Source: Symsagittifera roscoffensis
Lineage: Eukaryota > Xenacoelomorpha > Acoela > Convolutidae
Assembly: GCF_963678635.1 (NCBI RefSeq)
Contig: NC_087063.1
Location: forward strand, 43,786,759 to 43,850,758
Length of the DNA stretch: 64,000 bases
Direction of reading: 5' to 3'
Under the pieces are notes generated by a model. It did not search any database. It was not told the DNA's origin and saw nothing but the letters and a program-made list of their open reading frames with translations. Below are positions 10,653 to 21,469 of this stretch, in pieces. A program made the translations under genes and the position numbers. Position 1 is the stretch's first letter; every line of letters begins with the position of its first letter.

Positions 10653-11565
10653 AAAAGGAATTTAACAGCTCAATTACCAAGTCAAGGGCATTTCAAACAA
10701 TCCAAACATAACAGCAGCGGTCATGCAAACCAGAACCAAATCACATGTTTAATTGCACTTACAAAAATCAGCAGAAAATCTTGCAAAACAACCAAAATAT
10801 TATAAATTATATTTCAAAACCAAAAACTGCAAAGAGCACAAGGAGACAAAAAATAACAAAATAAAAAAATTTGAAGGGGATGTCATACCCAAAAATGCAC
10901 GGACCAGAGGAGAGGAAGTTCGTCAAACGTAACTCCAAGAGGCCGAAAACCCAAAAACAACTGGAAAGGAGAGTCTGACCGGGAGGAAAGTCTGTCAGAC
11001 ACACGCTGGCACATAAAGACACAAACGACGACTTATGAGCTTTGGACATCCCATGAACGACAATAGGCCGGGATTTCCAACAACAAACTCGTTCTCAACC
11101 ATGCATGACGCCAGAGATTTAATCACAAGTCGAAAGCCGCAAAAGTTTCCAAAAAACGTCTTCTCGGAGGATACACCACAAAAAACAGCTTCAAAAGGAA
11201 GTGGGAAAAACTGCATCAATCCTGACCGGACAAACAGCCCGAACACCAATAACACAAATACCCCGATAATACGACCAAAGCAATCACAAAAGAAACACAA
11301 AGAAGAAAGAAACCACAACACAGACGACAACGTTACAAACGCACAACGATATGCAATTGGAAACGGAAGTCACAGTGGAAGTTAATGAACAGTATGAACA
11401 CTGCGTCAACCGAGTGGACCCTCAACATGTGGGAACCGAGGTCACGTCCCCGAGCGAGGCACCACCAACAAAAACGAGAAACCAACTTCGAAATCATCCA
11501 CGAACTAATCATGGCCAGCGTGATGGAAAGCACCGATAAAGCAACCACAATAGGAAATGAGGAAG
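10653..11565 (+). other. RNase H-integrase linker, decayed
   Basis: About 900 bp between recognisable pol domains. Conceptual translations are Lys/Asn/Gln/Thr-rich and change frame repeatedly (open stretches 11035-11385 and 11385-11774). I see no catalytic motif. It is most simply the tether between RNase H and integrase, with frameshifts. Confidence 0.5.
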
Positions 11566-12190
11566 ATACACTCCTGTTCAGAAAGAAGTTGCAACAAAAA
11601 TGGGGGTCAATTTTTTTTGCCGCAGCCATCCAGAAAGACAAACACATAAAACCCATTGTACATTTTTGTACAAAAGAGAGATTGGGAGGCGCTTCGACTC
11701 ACATATGGCGACTACCGGTGCAACGTCCGAAACAGGCTGCCTGTCAAGGACGATTGTCTACTACTAGACGATAGGATCGTCATTCCGCAGCAATTGCGAC
11801 AGACCATCCTAAACAGTTTGCATTTGACCCACCCGGAAGCGGCGGCGATGTTGGGTTTGAGCGAAAACATCTGGTTCCAACACATTCACCGCACATTTGT
11901 TCAAATGGCTTAAAATTGATGCCAATGCACAGAGCAAGGTACTAATTTAAAACCAGCAATAGCAAAATCACAATCATTCCAAATCGAGCCGGTAGTAGAA
12001 CCAAATGAGGAAGTCCAACTAGATTTTGCAAAACCACTCCCGGATGAACTAAATAAAGACGCATACATTTTAGTCGCGGTTGACATTTGGTCAAATTTTC
12101 CTACAACTAAGGTATTTTCAAATACAACAGCGGACTTAGCAAAAAAATTCCTGCAACGCTACATATCTAACAATGGGTTACCCCGCAAAC
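11566..12190 (+). pseudogene. Gypsy integrase (zinc-binding and partial core)
   Basis: After a frameshift near 11660, the stretch 11656-11913 contains DDRIVIPQQLRQTIL and SLHLTHPEAAAM, the H-x3-H part of the integrase zinc finger; C-Q-C-T follows after two stops. The same frame continues to 12190 with E-V-Q-L-D-F-A-K-P and LVAVDIWSNFP, the N-terminal part of the DDE core with its first aspartate, then TTADLAKKFLQRYISNNGLP. The rest of the core (second Asp, Glu), any chromodomain and the 3' LTR are missing: a (CTAT)n array begins exactly here. Confidence 0.87.
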
Positions 12191-12200
12191 TTCTATCTAT

Positions 12201-12258
<58 letters not shown>

Positions 12259-12295
12259 ATCTATCTATCTATCTATCAATCTATCTATCTATATT
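12191..12295. repeat. (CTAT)n microsatellite
   Basis: About 105 bp of nearly perfect CTAT tetranucleotide repeats with short TATATA interruptions. It marks the truncation point of the gypsy integrase. Confidence 0.97.
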
Positions 12296-12784
12296 TCTAA
12301 GTAAGATATGTTGGAGATGATCAGGGGGAGGGTGCTGACCTCCATGTAATAAGATACGTTATAGATCATCCGGTCAAAAAGCTTTGTATTAAGATTGGGT
12401 ATAGAGGCTACAATGTATTAAGATGGGGAATACCAATGGTTAGGTTTTGTGGTTTGTGTGATGGTGAGATAATGGTAAGAAAAACAAAGATTTTGTGTGG
12501 AAATGTCCCATTAGAGTTTTTGGGTAAAATCTGAGAATTTTTATCGAAAAAATTGAAAAAATTTCAAAAAAACCTCAAAACACGATAAAATTAGCTGTAA
12601 TCATCGGATAATCTTGATTTCTATCTAGTTGAAGCAATGCTGAAACCTACTGAAACTTCCAAAAAGTCAAATTTTTCAGAAAAAAAATTTATTACAAAGA
12701 AAATATATAAAATACTGCATCGTATTTAAAATTTACTGCAATTTTATACTAAAACTTCAACAAAAAACTGCATCGTACAAAAAA
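12296..12784. other. Non-coding stretch between gypsy remnant and polymerase block
   Basis: I see no gene. It contains CAATGTATTAAGATGGGGAATA (split by one base from similar sequence near 19308 and 33430) and several ACTGCATCGT/ATTGCATCGT repeats between 12710 and 12820. It includes the downstream flank of the minus-strand polymerase pseudogene. Confidence 0.5.
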
Positions 12785-15700
12785 TTAATACATTGCATCG
12801 TTTGCTAGAAACTTATTACATTGCATCAGTTCTGATAAGTTCAATAGTTTTGTATGAATTCCATCATCTTGAACTTGTCTTTTTGGATAAAAATAACCAA
12901 GTCCTTTCCTTGTTTGCTCATATGTGGCCACCAATGACTTATAGTTCTGAATCCTCTGTTTGTAGATGTTAAGTTGATTGCTTCATCGAGCACTCTCTGT
13001 ACTTCGACATGTGTACATCTCCAGAATCTTCTAGAACTTGTTTGTTCAATCCTAGGCTGCTAAATTTGAATTTGTCTGTTCTGTTGTCATAGCAGCAATA
13101 AGTTTTGCTATATAAACATATCATTTATGTGCATCTAAATTCCTTTTTGATAAGTCCCGCGTCCCGCTTATCATGCTTTTTATGGATACTGCAAAACGTT
13201 CGAGGGAAGAAACTAGGTTTTTGCATCTGCCTTGAAAGTGTTTGCAGTCATTTTCCCTCATTTTTTTCCAAATGTCTCTTTTTTCTGGTTGGATACAGTC
13301 GTATAAATTTTCTTCCGCAAGAGCTAGGTAAAGTGAGTCTGTGTCCATCTCCAAATCTTCAAATTTAATTACATCAAAGAAGTTTTCAAAAAAATTATAG
13401 AAGAGTTCCAACATTCTCAGCTTTGCATACTGAAGTATGAAAAAGCCAACAATGTTGGGTTCTCGGTGCTCATTGGTTGATTTCAACAACTCCACCTCGT
13501 ACAAGTCTTTTCCTGTACTTAATCTTTAAAACAATGGCTGATTGATCGCTTTCTGAGTTTTTTTCATCGTTCAGATACTTCGTAATTGTATGCCTGGATC
13601 TATCCATGATCTGAATTCCATACGAGGAATTACCTAAAAATTTCATTGTTGCTGCTACAACTCCTGATAGAGGGTTTTCATCTCCTTCTTTTCTCGCATC
13701 AACCACTGATTGAACAAAATTATTGAAACATTTCCGTGGAGTACACTGAACAGAACATGGATAGCTGTAATTGTATGCATGGATCTATCCATGATCTGAA
13801 ATCCATACGAGGAGTTACCTAAAAATTTCATTGTTGCTGCTACAACTCCTGATAGAGGGTTTTCATCTCCTTCTTTTCTCGCATTAACCACTGATTGATC
13901 AAAATTATTGAAACATTTCCGTGGAGTAAACTGAACATGGTAATTGTTGGATCACCTGGTAATAGTTGAATGGTAATTTTTGGAGCACGGCAAGCCATAC
14001 TCCAAATAAAAGTTTAACAGAGGAGTTATAATTGTTCCATTTTCTAGCTTGAAACTAGATATCAGCATTTTCATGTAGTCTCCAATATTATGTCCTCCAA
14101 CTTCAATGTTTTTGGAAATTGGAGGAAAGTTGGCAAATTTTGATTTCAGTTCATCTGGAACAACAAAGTCGCACTGAACGTAGCCAAAAAGTAATCCTTC
14201 TTTTCTTTTTGCTAGAAGGGAGTCTGTAAAAAGAGGTCTTTTATAGGGAAAGTGGGTTCTGACGTGATTTTTGATCTTGTCATTGGTTTTGAAACTCTCC
14301 CACCAGTCACACTCCCACAGTTCTTCAATTTTGTATCCTTTCTCTTTAATTTATTCTCGTCGCATATCATACATCTCTCTCTTCTTGTTTCCCCGCTTAA
14401 AATCCTGTTCTGTTAAAGAGGGACGAGCTTTTTGACAGGAACACAAGTGGTAGTAGCATCCCATTGCTAAATACACTGTCTTACAGTGATCACAATAACC
14501 GTCCACATTAAAACAGTCAATTTTCTTTTGTTTTCCAGATGTAAAAAAATTCTCAATTTTGCATTCTGTTCTTTGTTCCTGGAAGAATGACATGACCATA
14601 CTCTCAAAGTTGCGAGATCGTTTATGTCTAGCCTTGAAGTTCTGCATATCAGTGTCAAACTCCCATCTCGTGTACAGTCCTGTCTGCATATCTTGACATA
14701 TTGAGAAGGCGTAGAGCTGACTTGCATCAATTCCAACGACTGATTTAAAAACATTTTATGAATTTTTGATGAAACTTTCAGCAACTACAGCTTTTCGAGT
14801 GACACAAATCTTCATCACTTTCGCAAAATGGAAAAAATTTGTAATTTGTAGATTTGTGTAGACATATGTTTGCTGGATTTGGAAAAGTACATCCAAGTTT
14901 TAACATATCAATTCCCTTGTTATGATAAAACTGAATCTTTTTTTTGCATTGACTTCAGGGTTGGAACTACATCCTTGTTGTTGAACACTGCCATTCCGTT
15001 TTTCTGCCAAGTCTCTTGCAAGTAATTGTAATTATCCAAACCAGATAAACCAGATGGAGGTATAGTCTTGATTTGAAGCTTTTTCAGTGCTTGTTGTTCG
15101 TCAAGCCCACTTTTTCTCAATTTCTCATGATCGATGAAGTCTTTGTCCAGAGGATTGTTGTTTCTAAGTTTACTAAAAAAGGGTTCATAAGGGGCAAGTC
15201 GGGAAAATCAAGTTCTGTGGATCCTTGTTGTACAAAAAGATGGGTTCATCAATCAGATTTGATGATATAGAGACTAAAATTGGAACATGTTTTCCAATCC
15301 AGGTTGTAGTTTGTGTTTCTTTTAGTTCCTCTGTACGAACACAAATCGACTCAAAATGTAAAATTGCTAGGTTCTTAAAAAGCTTGTTATCCTCAGAAAC
15401 TGGAAGATTCAGTCCTTCTAGCTTTTCAAACAAGGTTTCTCGAAACTCATACACCTTCTTTGGGTAAATATGTTTCACTCGATCCTTGCATCTCAGAAGA
15501 TGTTTGTTGAGAAACTCAGATCTTTTGAAGAAAGTATCAGAACTAGGACACCGGAAGCACTTGAAGAAAGAATCAATATCATTTGTATGATTGCTATGAT
15601 TGTTGAATCTCAGTAGTTGAATTGTTTTATCAGATGTTCCAGTCCTTCGTCGAGCTATTTCTTCTACATATTCCCCTTCTTGGATATCGAAATCGTATAT

Positions 15701-16365
15701 AAAGATATTTCTTTGCACAATTTCCTCGACATTAGGTAAGTCTTCTACTGAAACTCCACGAAAACTTTTAGGATCATAACCAGATTTTGTTAGGAATTCT
15801 GTAAAGTATCTAGAAGTGTGAGAGTCGAGATCATTGAAATCATTGTGTCCATTCATGTACATGGCTAATGCGCGAAAAAGACACAGATGATCTTTGTATG
15901 GTTCCTTGGCTTTGTTAGATAAAAGACAGTTAACAGATTGGTTTTTCAGTAGAGATTCGGGTAAGACAGAGTTCGGGCATCCCATTGGGATGTTTTTGAG
16001 CAAAGCAGCAAAAACTATAACGTTGGTAATCAACTTGAATCTTCATTTTGGATTCTGACGTTTTTGAGTACATTGCTCCACAATATCAAATTTTTCCACT
16101 TTTCCTTGGATTGTTATCAAATCCGCTTTCGTACACAGCAAATGGGAACTTTCAAATAAAGTATTTCATGGGCTTAGAAATATCGATATTCACCAGTCTC
16201 AATATTTCGAAGAACAAACCCCAGAGCAATGTTGATTTTAGCTGCAGAATCGGGCTTGTTGAAGACTTCTTCAAGTTTCTCGCTGATTATTTTAGTGTCT
16301 AACTTGGATATTTGGAAGTTAATCACCCATTTTTCATCTCCGTATCCACCATGAAGTGTTGACAA
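12785..16365 (-). pseudogene. Family B (protein-primed type) DNA polymerase, block copy 1
   Basis: Minus-strand remnant of a ~1,000-residue Polinton/Maverick-like DNA polymerase. In order it shows: an N-terminal region (16365-16174); a D-x-x-C-L-F-R-A box and a cysteine/histidine stretch (16033-15480); an exonuclease start whose ExoI motif reads HFES instead of DFES; motif A GIDASQLY near 14725; motif B LGNSSYG (13615-13634); motif C MDTDSLYLAL, with DTDS at 13334-13345; and a C-terminus ending TAA at 12785. Stops and frameshifts occur between pieces. About 500 bp of exonuclease are deleted at ~15213 (NLI joined to FPTCPL), and a 185-bp tandem duplication disrupts motif B. It transcribes away from the CCAAT boxes at 16960-17021. 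Not functional. Confidence 0.9.
13584..13945. repeat. 185-bp tandem duplication inside polymerase
   Basis: AATTGTATGCNTGGATCTAT starts at 13584 and again at 13769. The two copies cover polymerase motif B (K-F-L-G-N-S-S-Y-G) and differ at only a few positions. The block copy at 28380-28560 has a single version, so the duplication happened after the two 10-kb blocks separated. It destroys the reading frame. Confidence 0.9.
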
Positions 16366-16454
16366 GCACTCAACTCCTCTTTGAGTTTCTCTCCATCTTC
16401 CCCTTCCTACTCCAAAGTCTTGTTCAAGTCTGCCACCGTATCACTTGTTTTCCG

Positions 16455-16742
16455 TTATTTTGCTCCATGCTCTTTTCTCTGATGTTGTTGGAGCAAACAG
16501 TAACACTGAAACTCCTTCTCGGAAGATGAGCAAACCGTTGATTGCTTGGAAGATGATAGAGCATGCTTTTTGGCCAGGTGATAACTCATTTCTTTTTGGT
16601 TGTTAGTGAAATACTTACAATCAGGACAAGAAACAATCCCTGCTTGACAACTTTTGCGGTGTCGAGCCGCATCGAACCTTCTGTATTCTTTGTCACAGTC
16701 CTTACATTTCACTTTCTCATCATTCCTATTGAGTGCTGGCAT
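16455..16742 (-). CDS. MPALNRN zinc-finger protein, block copy 1
   Basis: A 95-codon ORF beginning MPALNRNDEKVKCKDCDKEY. It has one C-x2-C...H-x3-C unit (C-K-D-C ... R-H-R-K-S-C) and then C-P-D-C ... H-L-A-K-K-H, a C2H2-like finger. A third unit has lost cysteines (CSSSEKEFQCYC). I chose the internal ATG at 16742 over one 93 bp upstream because it heads the conserved MP(A/S)LNRN start. That ATG follows TTCTTTTCAG, a perfect 3' splice site, so a 5' UTR intron is likely. It ends ~90 bp before the first polymerase remnant on the same strand and may once have been its N-terminus. Confidence 0.75.
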   Translation of the reverse strand: MPALNRNDEKVKCKDCDKEYRRFDAARHRKSCQAGIVSCPDCKYFTNNQKEMSYHLAKKHALSSSKQSTVCSSSEKEFQCYCLLQQHQRKEHGAK

Positions 16743-16842
16743 CTGAAAAGAAGTTGGAGATTTAGCATGTACCAAAGTTAAATAAAAGTAAGTGGTACCT
16801 ACAAAATTAGGAGATTTAAAATGTCCCAAAAAAATTAACAAA

Positions 16843-17107
16843 CTTACACTTAATTTGAATTGTTCAAAATTATTGAAATTACAGTCAATTGTTTATACAA
16901 AACTGCTTTTAAAGTAAAGAAAATCAGAGTGAAATGAGTTTTTTTACTGTTGCTTAGGGAAAATCAACCAACCAGAATTGAGTTTTGTTTTAGTATCACT
17001 GTTTGTTGGAAATCAACCAATCAGAATCTAGCATTTTCTAAAAGTGAACTGTTTATCATTTTTTAAAAACATTAATCATTATTTGAAAACTGTCTATCAA
17101 AACAAAT
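16843..17107. promoter_or_regulatory. Divergent promoter with CCAAT boxes
   Basis: This 265-bp AT-rich gap separates the minus-strand zinc-finger/polymerase unit from a plus-strand ORF. It holds CAACCAACCAGAA (core at 16967) and CAACCAATCAGAA (CCAAT at 17017). The latter is a textbook NF-Y site (CCAATCAG); the box orientation matches the ATTGG arrays elsewhere in the block, reversed. The gap is deleted in the second block copy. Confidence 0.55.
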
Positions 17108-17666
17108 ATGAATTTCCTCGATTTACTTTACAAGAAAAAAGAAAAAATTCCATTTGATTTTCTTATCGATGAAATAGATGTTGACTCTTCCTTTTTCATA
17201 ATTTTTTGGAAGTTTTTCTCGTACAAAACAGAGTTGTCCGACCAAGTAAAGGTCTCTATGGAGAAACTTACGCAATCAAAGATTTTACTTTGATTCACAT
17301 ATTGCGTATCAAAGCTTCAAACTTACGACTGAAATACACCTCACAAGGACAAAAATTTGTTTATTCTCGAGAGTTTGACATTAATCAAAAAGTCGTATGA
17401 TTATATATCAAAATTCTTTTTTTATGCCCTACCCGATACCCAAAGTTGTAAAAACTCCGCAGCAAAGGTCTTTTTTCCTTCAGCTCTTTAAGGGTTTTCA
17501 AAGTTCAAAATCCTGCTTGATTAGGTTTGGAATCAGATTTCCAGGGGTTTGCTTTGAAAAGTTCATCAACTTTGATTTATTCTCCCAAATCTACATCAAA
17601 ATAAAAGAACTTGACTATCTACTCAAAAATCAGCAATTTTTTATCAATTGTAAACAAAAAATTTAA
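17108..17666 (+). pseudogene. Unrecognised plus-strand ORF of the polymerase block
   Basis: Three overlapping open stretches in different frames (17108-17293, 17206-17400, 17397-17666) read as one ~190-residue protein if two single-base shifts are allowed. The pieces start MNFLDLLYKKKEKIP, pass through GLYGETYAIKDFTLIH and end LKNQQFFINCKQKI. The 3' two-thirds are conserved at 31426-31790. I see no transmembrane segment, zinc motif or family signature. It is divergently arranged with the polymerase across a CCAAT-box gap, which suggests an element-encoded accessory protein. Function unknown. Confidence 0.5.
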
Positions 17667-17852
17667 TTAACTTGATGAGAAGACTTGCAGAGATGCTACT
17701 TTTATTAATTTTTCTTCTTTTGTTACTTTTATCGGCAATATTTCTTATTTTTACAGCAAACAACTTTTGTTTATTTGTTTTTGCGATTGCTTTTGTGTAT
17801 ATTTTTTATTATTTGAAAGATTTAAGTCCTTAAAAGGTAAAATTTTTATCTG

Positions 17853-18027
17853 ATTGGGTACGACAACTAGAACAAAAATGAACAATTTTGTGATTGGAAA
17901 CGACAATGTGTAAAATGGAGCTTTGTTTCCGATTGGACACGACTTTTCTATAAGAAATCCATAAAAGGAAACTGAAATCTAATTGGACACGAGTACAATC
18001 GAAATCAGGAAAATCCATTTTGATTGG
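17853..18027. promoter_or_regulatory. Five-fold ATTGG (CCAAT) array upstream of acidic-tail ORF
   Basis: ATTGG occurs at 17853, 17893, 17932, 17992 and 18023 (gaps 40, 39, 60, 31 bp). The first four share an extended motif GATTGG-N-NACGA(C/G), for example TGATTGGGTACGAC and CGATTGGACACGAC. The last is TTGATTGGTTGAATTC. The array lies ~210 bp upstream of the ORF at 18240 and is repeated at 31978-32155. NF-Y-type binding is inferred from the CCAAT core. Confidence 0.6.
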
Positions 18028-18074
18028 TTGAATTCACGCATTCGAATTGAAGGTACCCCTCTCTCTTAATCTAA

Positions 18075-18180
18075 AAATCATTTTATTTTCAACTTAACTA
18101 CCATCAACTACCTCCTCTCTCAGCTTTAAATATTTTAAATTCAATTTAACCACCATCAACTACTTCTCTCGCAATGTTAA
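18075..18180. repeat. Short direct repeat in 5' region
   Basis: Two copies of a ~55-bp unit, T(C/T)AA(C/T)T(T)AA-C(T/C)ACCATCAACTAC, followed by CTCTCTC and a GTTTAAAT-like tail, lie between the ATTGG array and the ORF at 18240. The same pair is present at 32200-32310. Confidence 0.6.
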
Positions 18181-18239
18181 ATGTTAATTTACTCTGAGTC
18201 TTTTACTTAATCAACTTCCCTTGCAACTTATTGCTCAAA

Positions 18240-18740
18240 ATGATCTTTTCAGTGCAAAACAGCAACCTTATGTTCTCGGTAGAATTTTCGGTTGATTTAG
18301 TACAAATCCAAGCGCGAGAAACAGTTTGTGGAGTTTTTCTGGCACTATTGAACATCCCTATCCAAGTCTGGCATATGGTGAAGGTGATGCGCAGGGATTT
18401 CAACGAACAGCATATAACGCAAGTACTCATGACAGAGAACCAACTTGGAGAAATGCAAATGATGGAGGAAGTGGCTGAGCATGTGGGAATGAATTACCCG
18501 TAAACTCCTTACTCTAGATGTGTGGCTCAACCATTCGACGATTTCGTCTTTCCATGGGAAGAGGGATCTATGGATAACCCAATTACCATCGAAGAGGATG
18601 AGGGGTTCTCTGAGCCAAGGACTCCAGTCAGAGAACCACCAAGACAGCCAACGGTGATGGAGGCAAGAACAGCTTTGCGCTCAATTGAGAACTTGCTAAA
18701 TTTTTAGAACTCAGCTGCTCGACAGCTCTTTGATTTTTAA
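18240..18740 (+). pseudogene. Acidic-tail ORF, block copy 1 (two stops)
   Basis: Same protein as 32367-32867 but interrupted twice by single-base changes: TAA at 18501-18503 where the other copy has GAA, and TAG near 18706 where the other has CAG. The conserved C-terminal half contains FDDFVFPWEEGSMDNPITIE, then a proline-rich PVREPPRQPT and an alanine/arginine helix ending at TAA 18738-18740. No known family is recognised. It follows the five-box ATTGG array. Confidence 0.7.
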
Positions 18741-19916
18741 ATAATTTGGTTTTTGTCTTGTGTTTTGTAATTTAATTTTTTTGCACCTAGTAATTTTATT
18801 TTGAAGAGACAGGAAAAAACAGATAAAGCAAGAGGTCATAGAAAAAATTGTTTAAAAATTGCAAAGACAAAGTTTTTTAAATGTTTATTGACAAACTGTT
18901 AAAAATCAAACTAATTTTGCAATTGGTGAATATTTTTATAAAATTTTGTTGTGAAGATTGCAAAAAATGTGAACCAATTTTATTAACTTGTAAAAAACTT
19001 CACAACATTTTTTGCACACATGATAAAACAATCATTACAAATTTTGCAGATATGATAAAAACTTAGCAATAATTATGCACAACCTAAGAAATTTCATAAA
19101 ATTTTTTGCACAATTACTGAAAAATTCAAAGAAAATCTAATAAATTAAGAAAAATTTAATTAAATATATATTCGCATTTTAAAGAAATTTGTAACAAGAT
19201 TTTCTTGCACTGTTAATAATTAAAAAAAATGAATTTCTGTGTTTTAATTTTGATCATGAAAAAAGTCATTTTTTGCATGTATATTGATCAAAAATATCAG
19301 ATGAACAATGTATTAAGACAGGGAATAGCACTCAAAGTCATCAATTATGATTTTTTCCAAACAATAAGAAAAAGGAAGTTAGGTTTTTGCAAATAAATAT
19401 ATTTTTAAAAGTATGAAAATAGATGCGACTTGCAAAAAAATTTCTTAATTTAACGCATATTTGTTAAGCAGTGAATATTTTTTCTCGCACCTTGTAAAAA
19501 AAATTTAACATAAAAATAATCGTTGTACAATATTTGAATTGAAAGAAAAAAACAATTCTAACAAGATTTTTGTAAAGAAAAAATCGAAAACTAAAAGAAA
19601 AATTGACACGCTCACTATTTACAGAACCATGACCATCAAAAAAAACAATCAATTATTTTGAAGAAATCAGATTCATATTTTGAGTTTTGAACTTTTTGAA
19701 TTCTGTCAAAAATGCTGAGCCCAGAGTTTGCGTAGATGCAGTTTTTGAATAGAACTTAGATTATGTTTTTTGAACTTTTTCCGAACGAGTGGTTTCCTTG
19801 ATACGCTTGGTGTTTTTTCAGCTCCTTTCCATCGTAAATTATGCTGAGCGCCGCAAGAATCTGTTTTTGTACAAAGTGTAAAGACAATCTATTTATTGAT
19901 ATATGTATTGATATTT
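18741..19916. other. AT-rich intergenic DNA with TTTTGCAC motifs
   Basis: No believable gene. The stretch contains repeated (A/T)TTTTGCAC/GTGCAAAA-type motifs and a 9-bp inverted repeat GTTGTGAAG...CTTCACAAC (18943 and ~19000). Short ORFs on the minus strand are low-complexity Phe/Lys/Asn. It is conserved with small indels at 32868-34053. Confidence 0.55.
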
Positions 19917-20689
19917 GTCTAATCTTTGAAAATTTTGGCTAAGACATGTTCCTATTAAAATTAAATGAAACTTGCAACTTCCCAAGAAGCAGAAAGAATC
20001 GTGAGTAGTCACGCAAATATCTTGGATGGCTATGTATTTTTCGTTAAATTTGTTGGAAATAGGAATAAACAATGATTTTTTATTATAATCTGAAGCTGGA
20101 AAAAGCTTGACACATAGCGGCTGCCACTGGAAAAAATGGTTTTTGTAAAAATGGTGAAGCAATCAAACAAGTTGCCTATGTCAATTATACTTTGAACGAA
20201 TTCAAAGAACTGTCCCAAAATTTGGGGAACTTTATGTTTGTTGATAATTGTAAACCTCAGCAATGCTTTGTGATGTTTTGATGTTTGGTAGTTGAAAGAT
20301 TATTAGTTCAAAGCTTTTTTTCTCACTGAAGTGTGTTTTTAGAGCTATAAAATCTGAGGAAAAGTCAGACAAAACATACAATTTAACCAAAATTGACATA
20401 AAACACTAGCCAATCATCAAATAATTTTCCAGTATTTCTTAAAATAATTACATATAAACTTATTTAATTACTACTTTTAACAAAGTTTAGGAAATTGTTG
20501 TATTATTTGAGCAAAAGTACAAACCAGAATTTAATATATGCGGTTGAAAACATTATCTTTTTTTTATTCGATTTTCTGAATTTCATTGAATGTTTTCAAT
20601 TTTTTTTGCCTTGATTTGAAGTTTTGATTAGCTTCATGAATTTCCTTACAACTAATTAGACTCTAAATAAAAAAAAACACTTCATGGTG

Positions 20690-21235
20690 ATTGTTTTTAC
20701 AAAACAAAGTAAAAATGGTACAACAATTTGAGTTTTTTCAAGTCTCTTAGCTTGTTTTAGTAAGAGATATGTTTCTATCAAAAGCGTTTCCAATGTCGGA
20801 AATGGACATTTATCAGATTTTAAGGTTGAACTACTACAAAAACTTAAGCGTGGTGGACAGATTACGTTGAAGGACATTGTATTAGTTTTAACTTGTAAAG
20901 AAACACAGAAAAATTAATAATTTTGTTAAAAAGATGGAGAGGAGATAACAAAAAATAAGAGTACTGCCAGATTTATCAACAAGGTTTTTATTTAGAAGAG
21001 TTGATCAGAGTCAGTGGTTTATCAGTAAAAAAAAACAAAACAATAGAAGAGCCTATGAAGCAAAAATTGAAGATAAAGAACATCGTTTCGATTACTGTTT
21101 TGAATTTGATACAAATACAAAATCTAGATTGGTCAGATTGTCTTTTAATCAATTATTTAAATTAAAAAGACATCCAGTTGCTTATACTACAATATACCAA
21201 AAAGAAAACAATAAAAATGTATATCTTGTTAATTG
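20690..21235 (+). pseudogene. Module ORF pair, copy A (decayed)
   Basis: Same region as the open frames at 34825-35291. Here the first ORF has stops and the second is shifted by an extra A in a poly-A run (near 21030). The recognisable C-terminal stretch is KLKRHPVAYTTIYQKE, ending VN and TGA at about 21235. Unknown protein. Confidence 0.5.
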
Positions 21236-21318
21236 ATTTTTCACTGGTTAGAAATCAAAAAAATCAATATTACTTTGAGCGAAATTTCAAAATTTGAATT
21301 GTTTTTTGAAACAATAAT

Positions 21319-21408
21319 ATGAACCAGACAAGAATTCTCATTTATCTCACTTTGGTGTTAATTTTATATTTTAGTTGTGTTAGAAAAATTCAAAAACAAA
21401 ACGATTGA
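21319..21408 (+). CDS. 29-residue membrane peptide, module copy A
   Basis: MNQTRILIYLTLVLILYFSC followed by a basic tail and TGA. A single hydrophobic segment of ~17 residues flanked by Arg and Lys would fit a signal anchor or signal peptide exon. It is identical in copy B (24474-24563), and in copy C the ATG has become ACA. It could be a signal-peptide exon of a larger protein. Small size makes coding status uncertain. Confidence 0.3.
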   Translation: MNQTRILIYLTLVLILYFSCVRKIQKQND

Positions 21409-21469
21409 TTGGGAAGTTTCATATACATAAATTGGTTCTGATCTACAAAGTATTTTAAAATCTGTTTTT

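Noticed and set aside
18203-18530. Minus-strand ORFs opposite the acidic-tail gene (also at 32330-32657)
   Set aside because: Antisense shadows of 18240/32367; they have no start context and no composition typical of protein.
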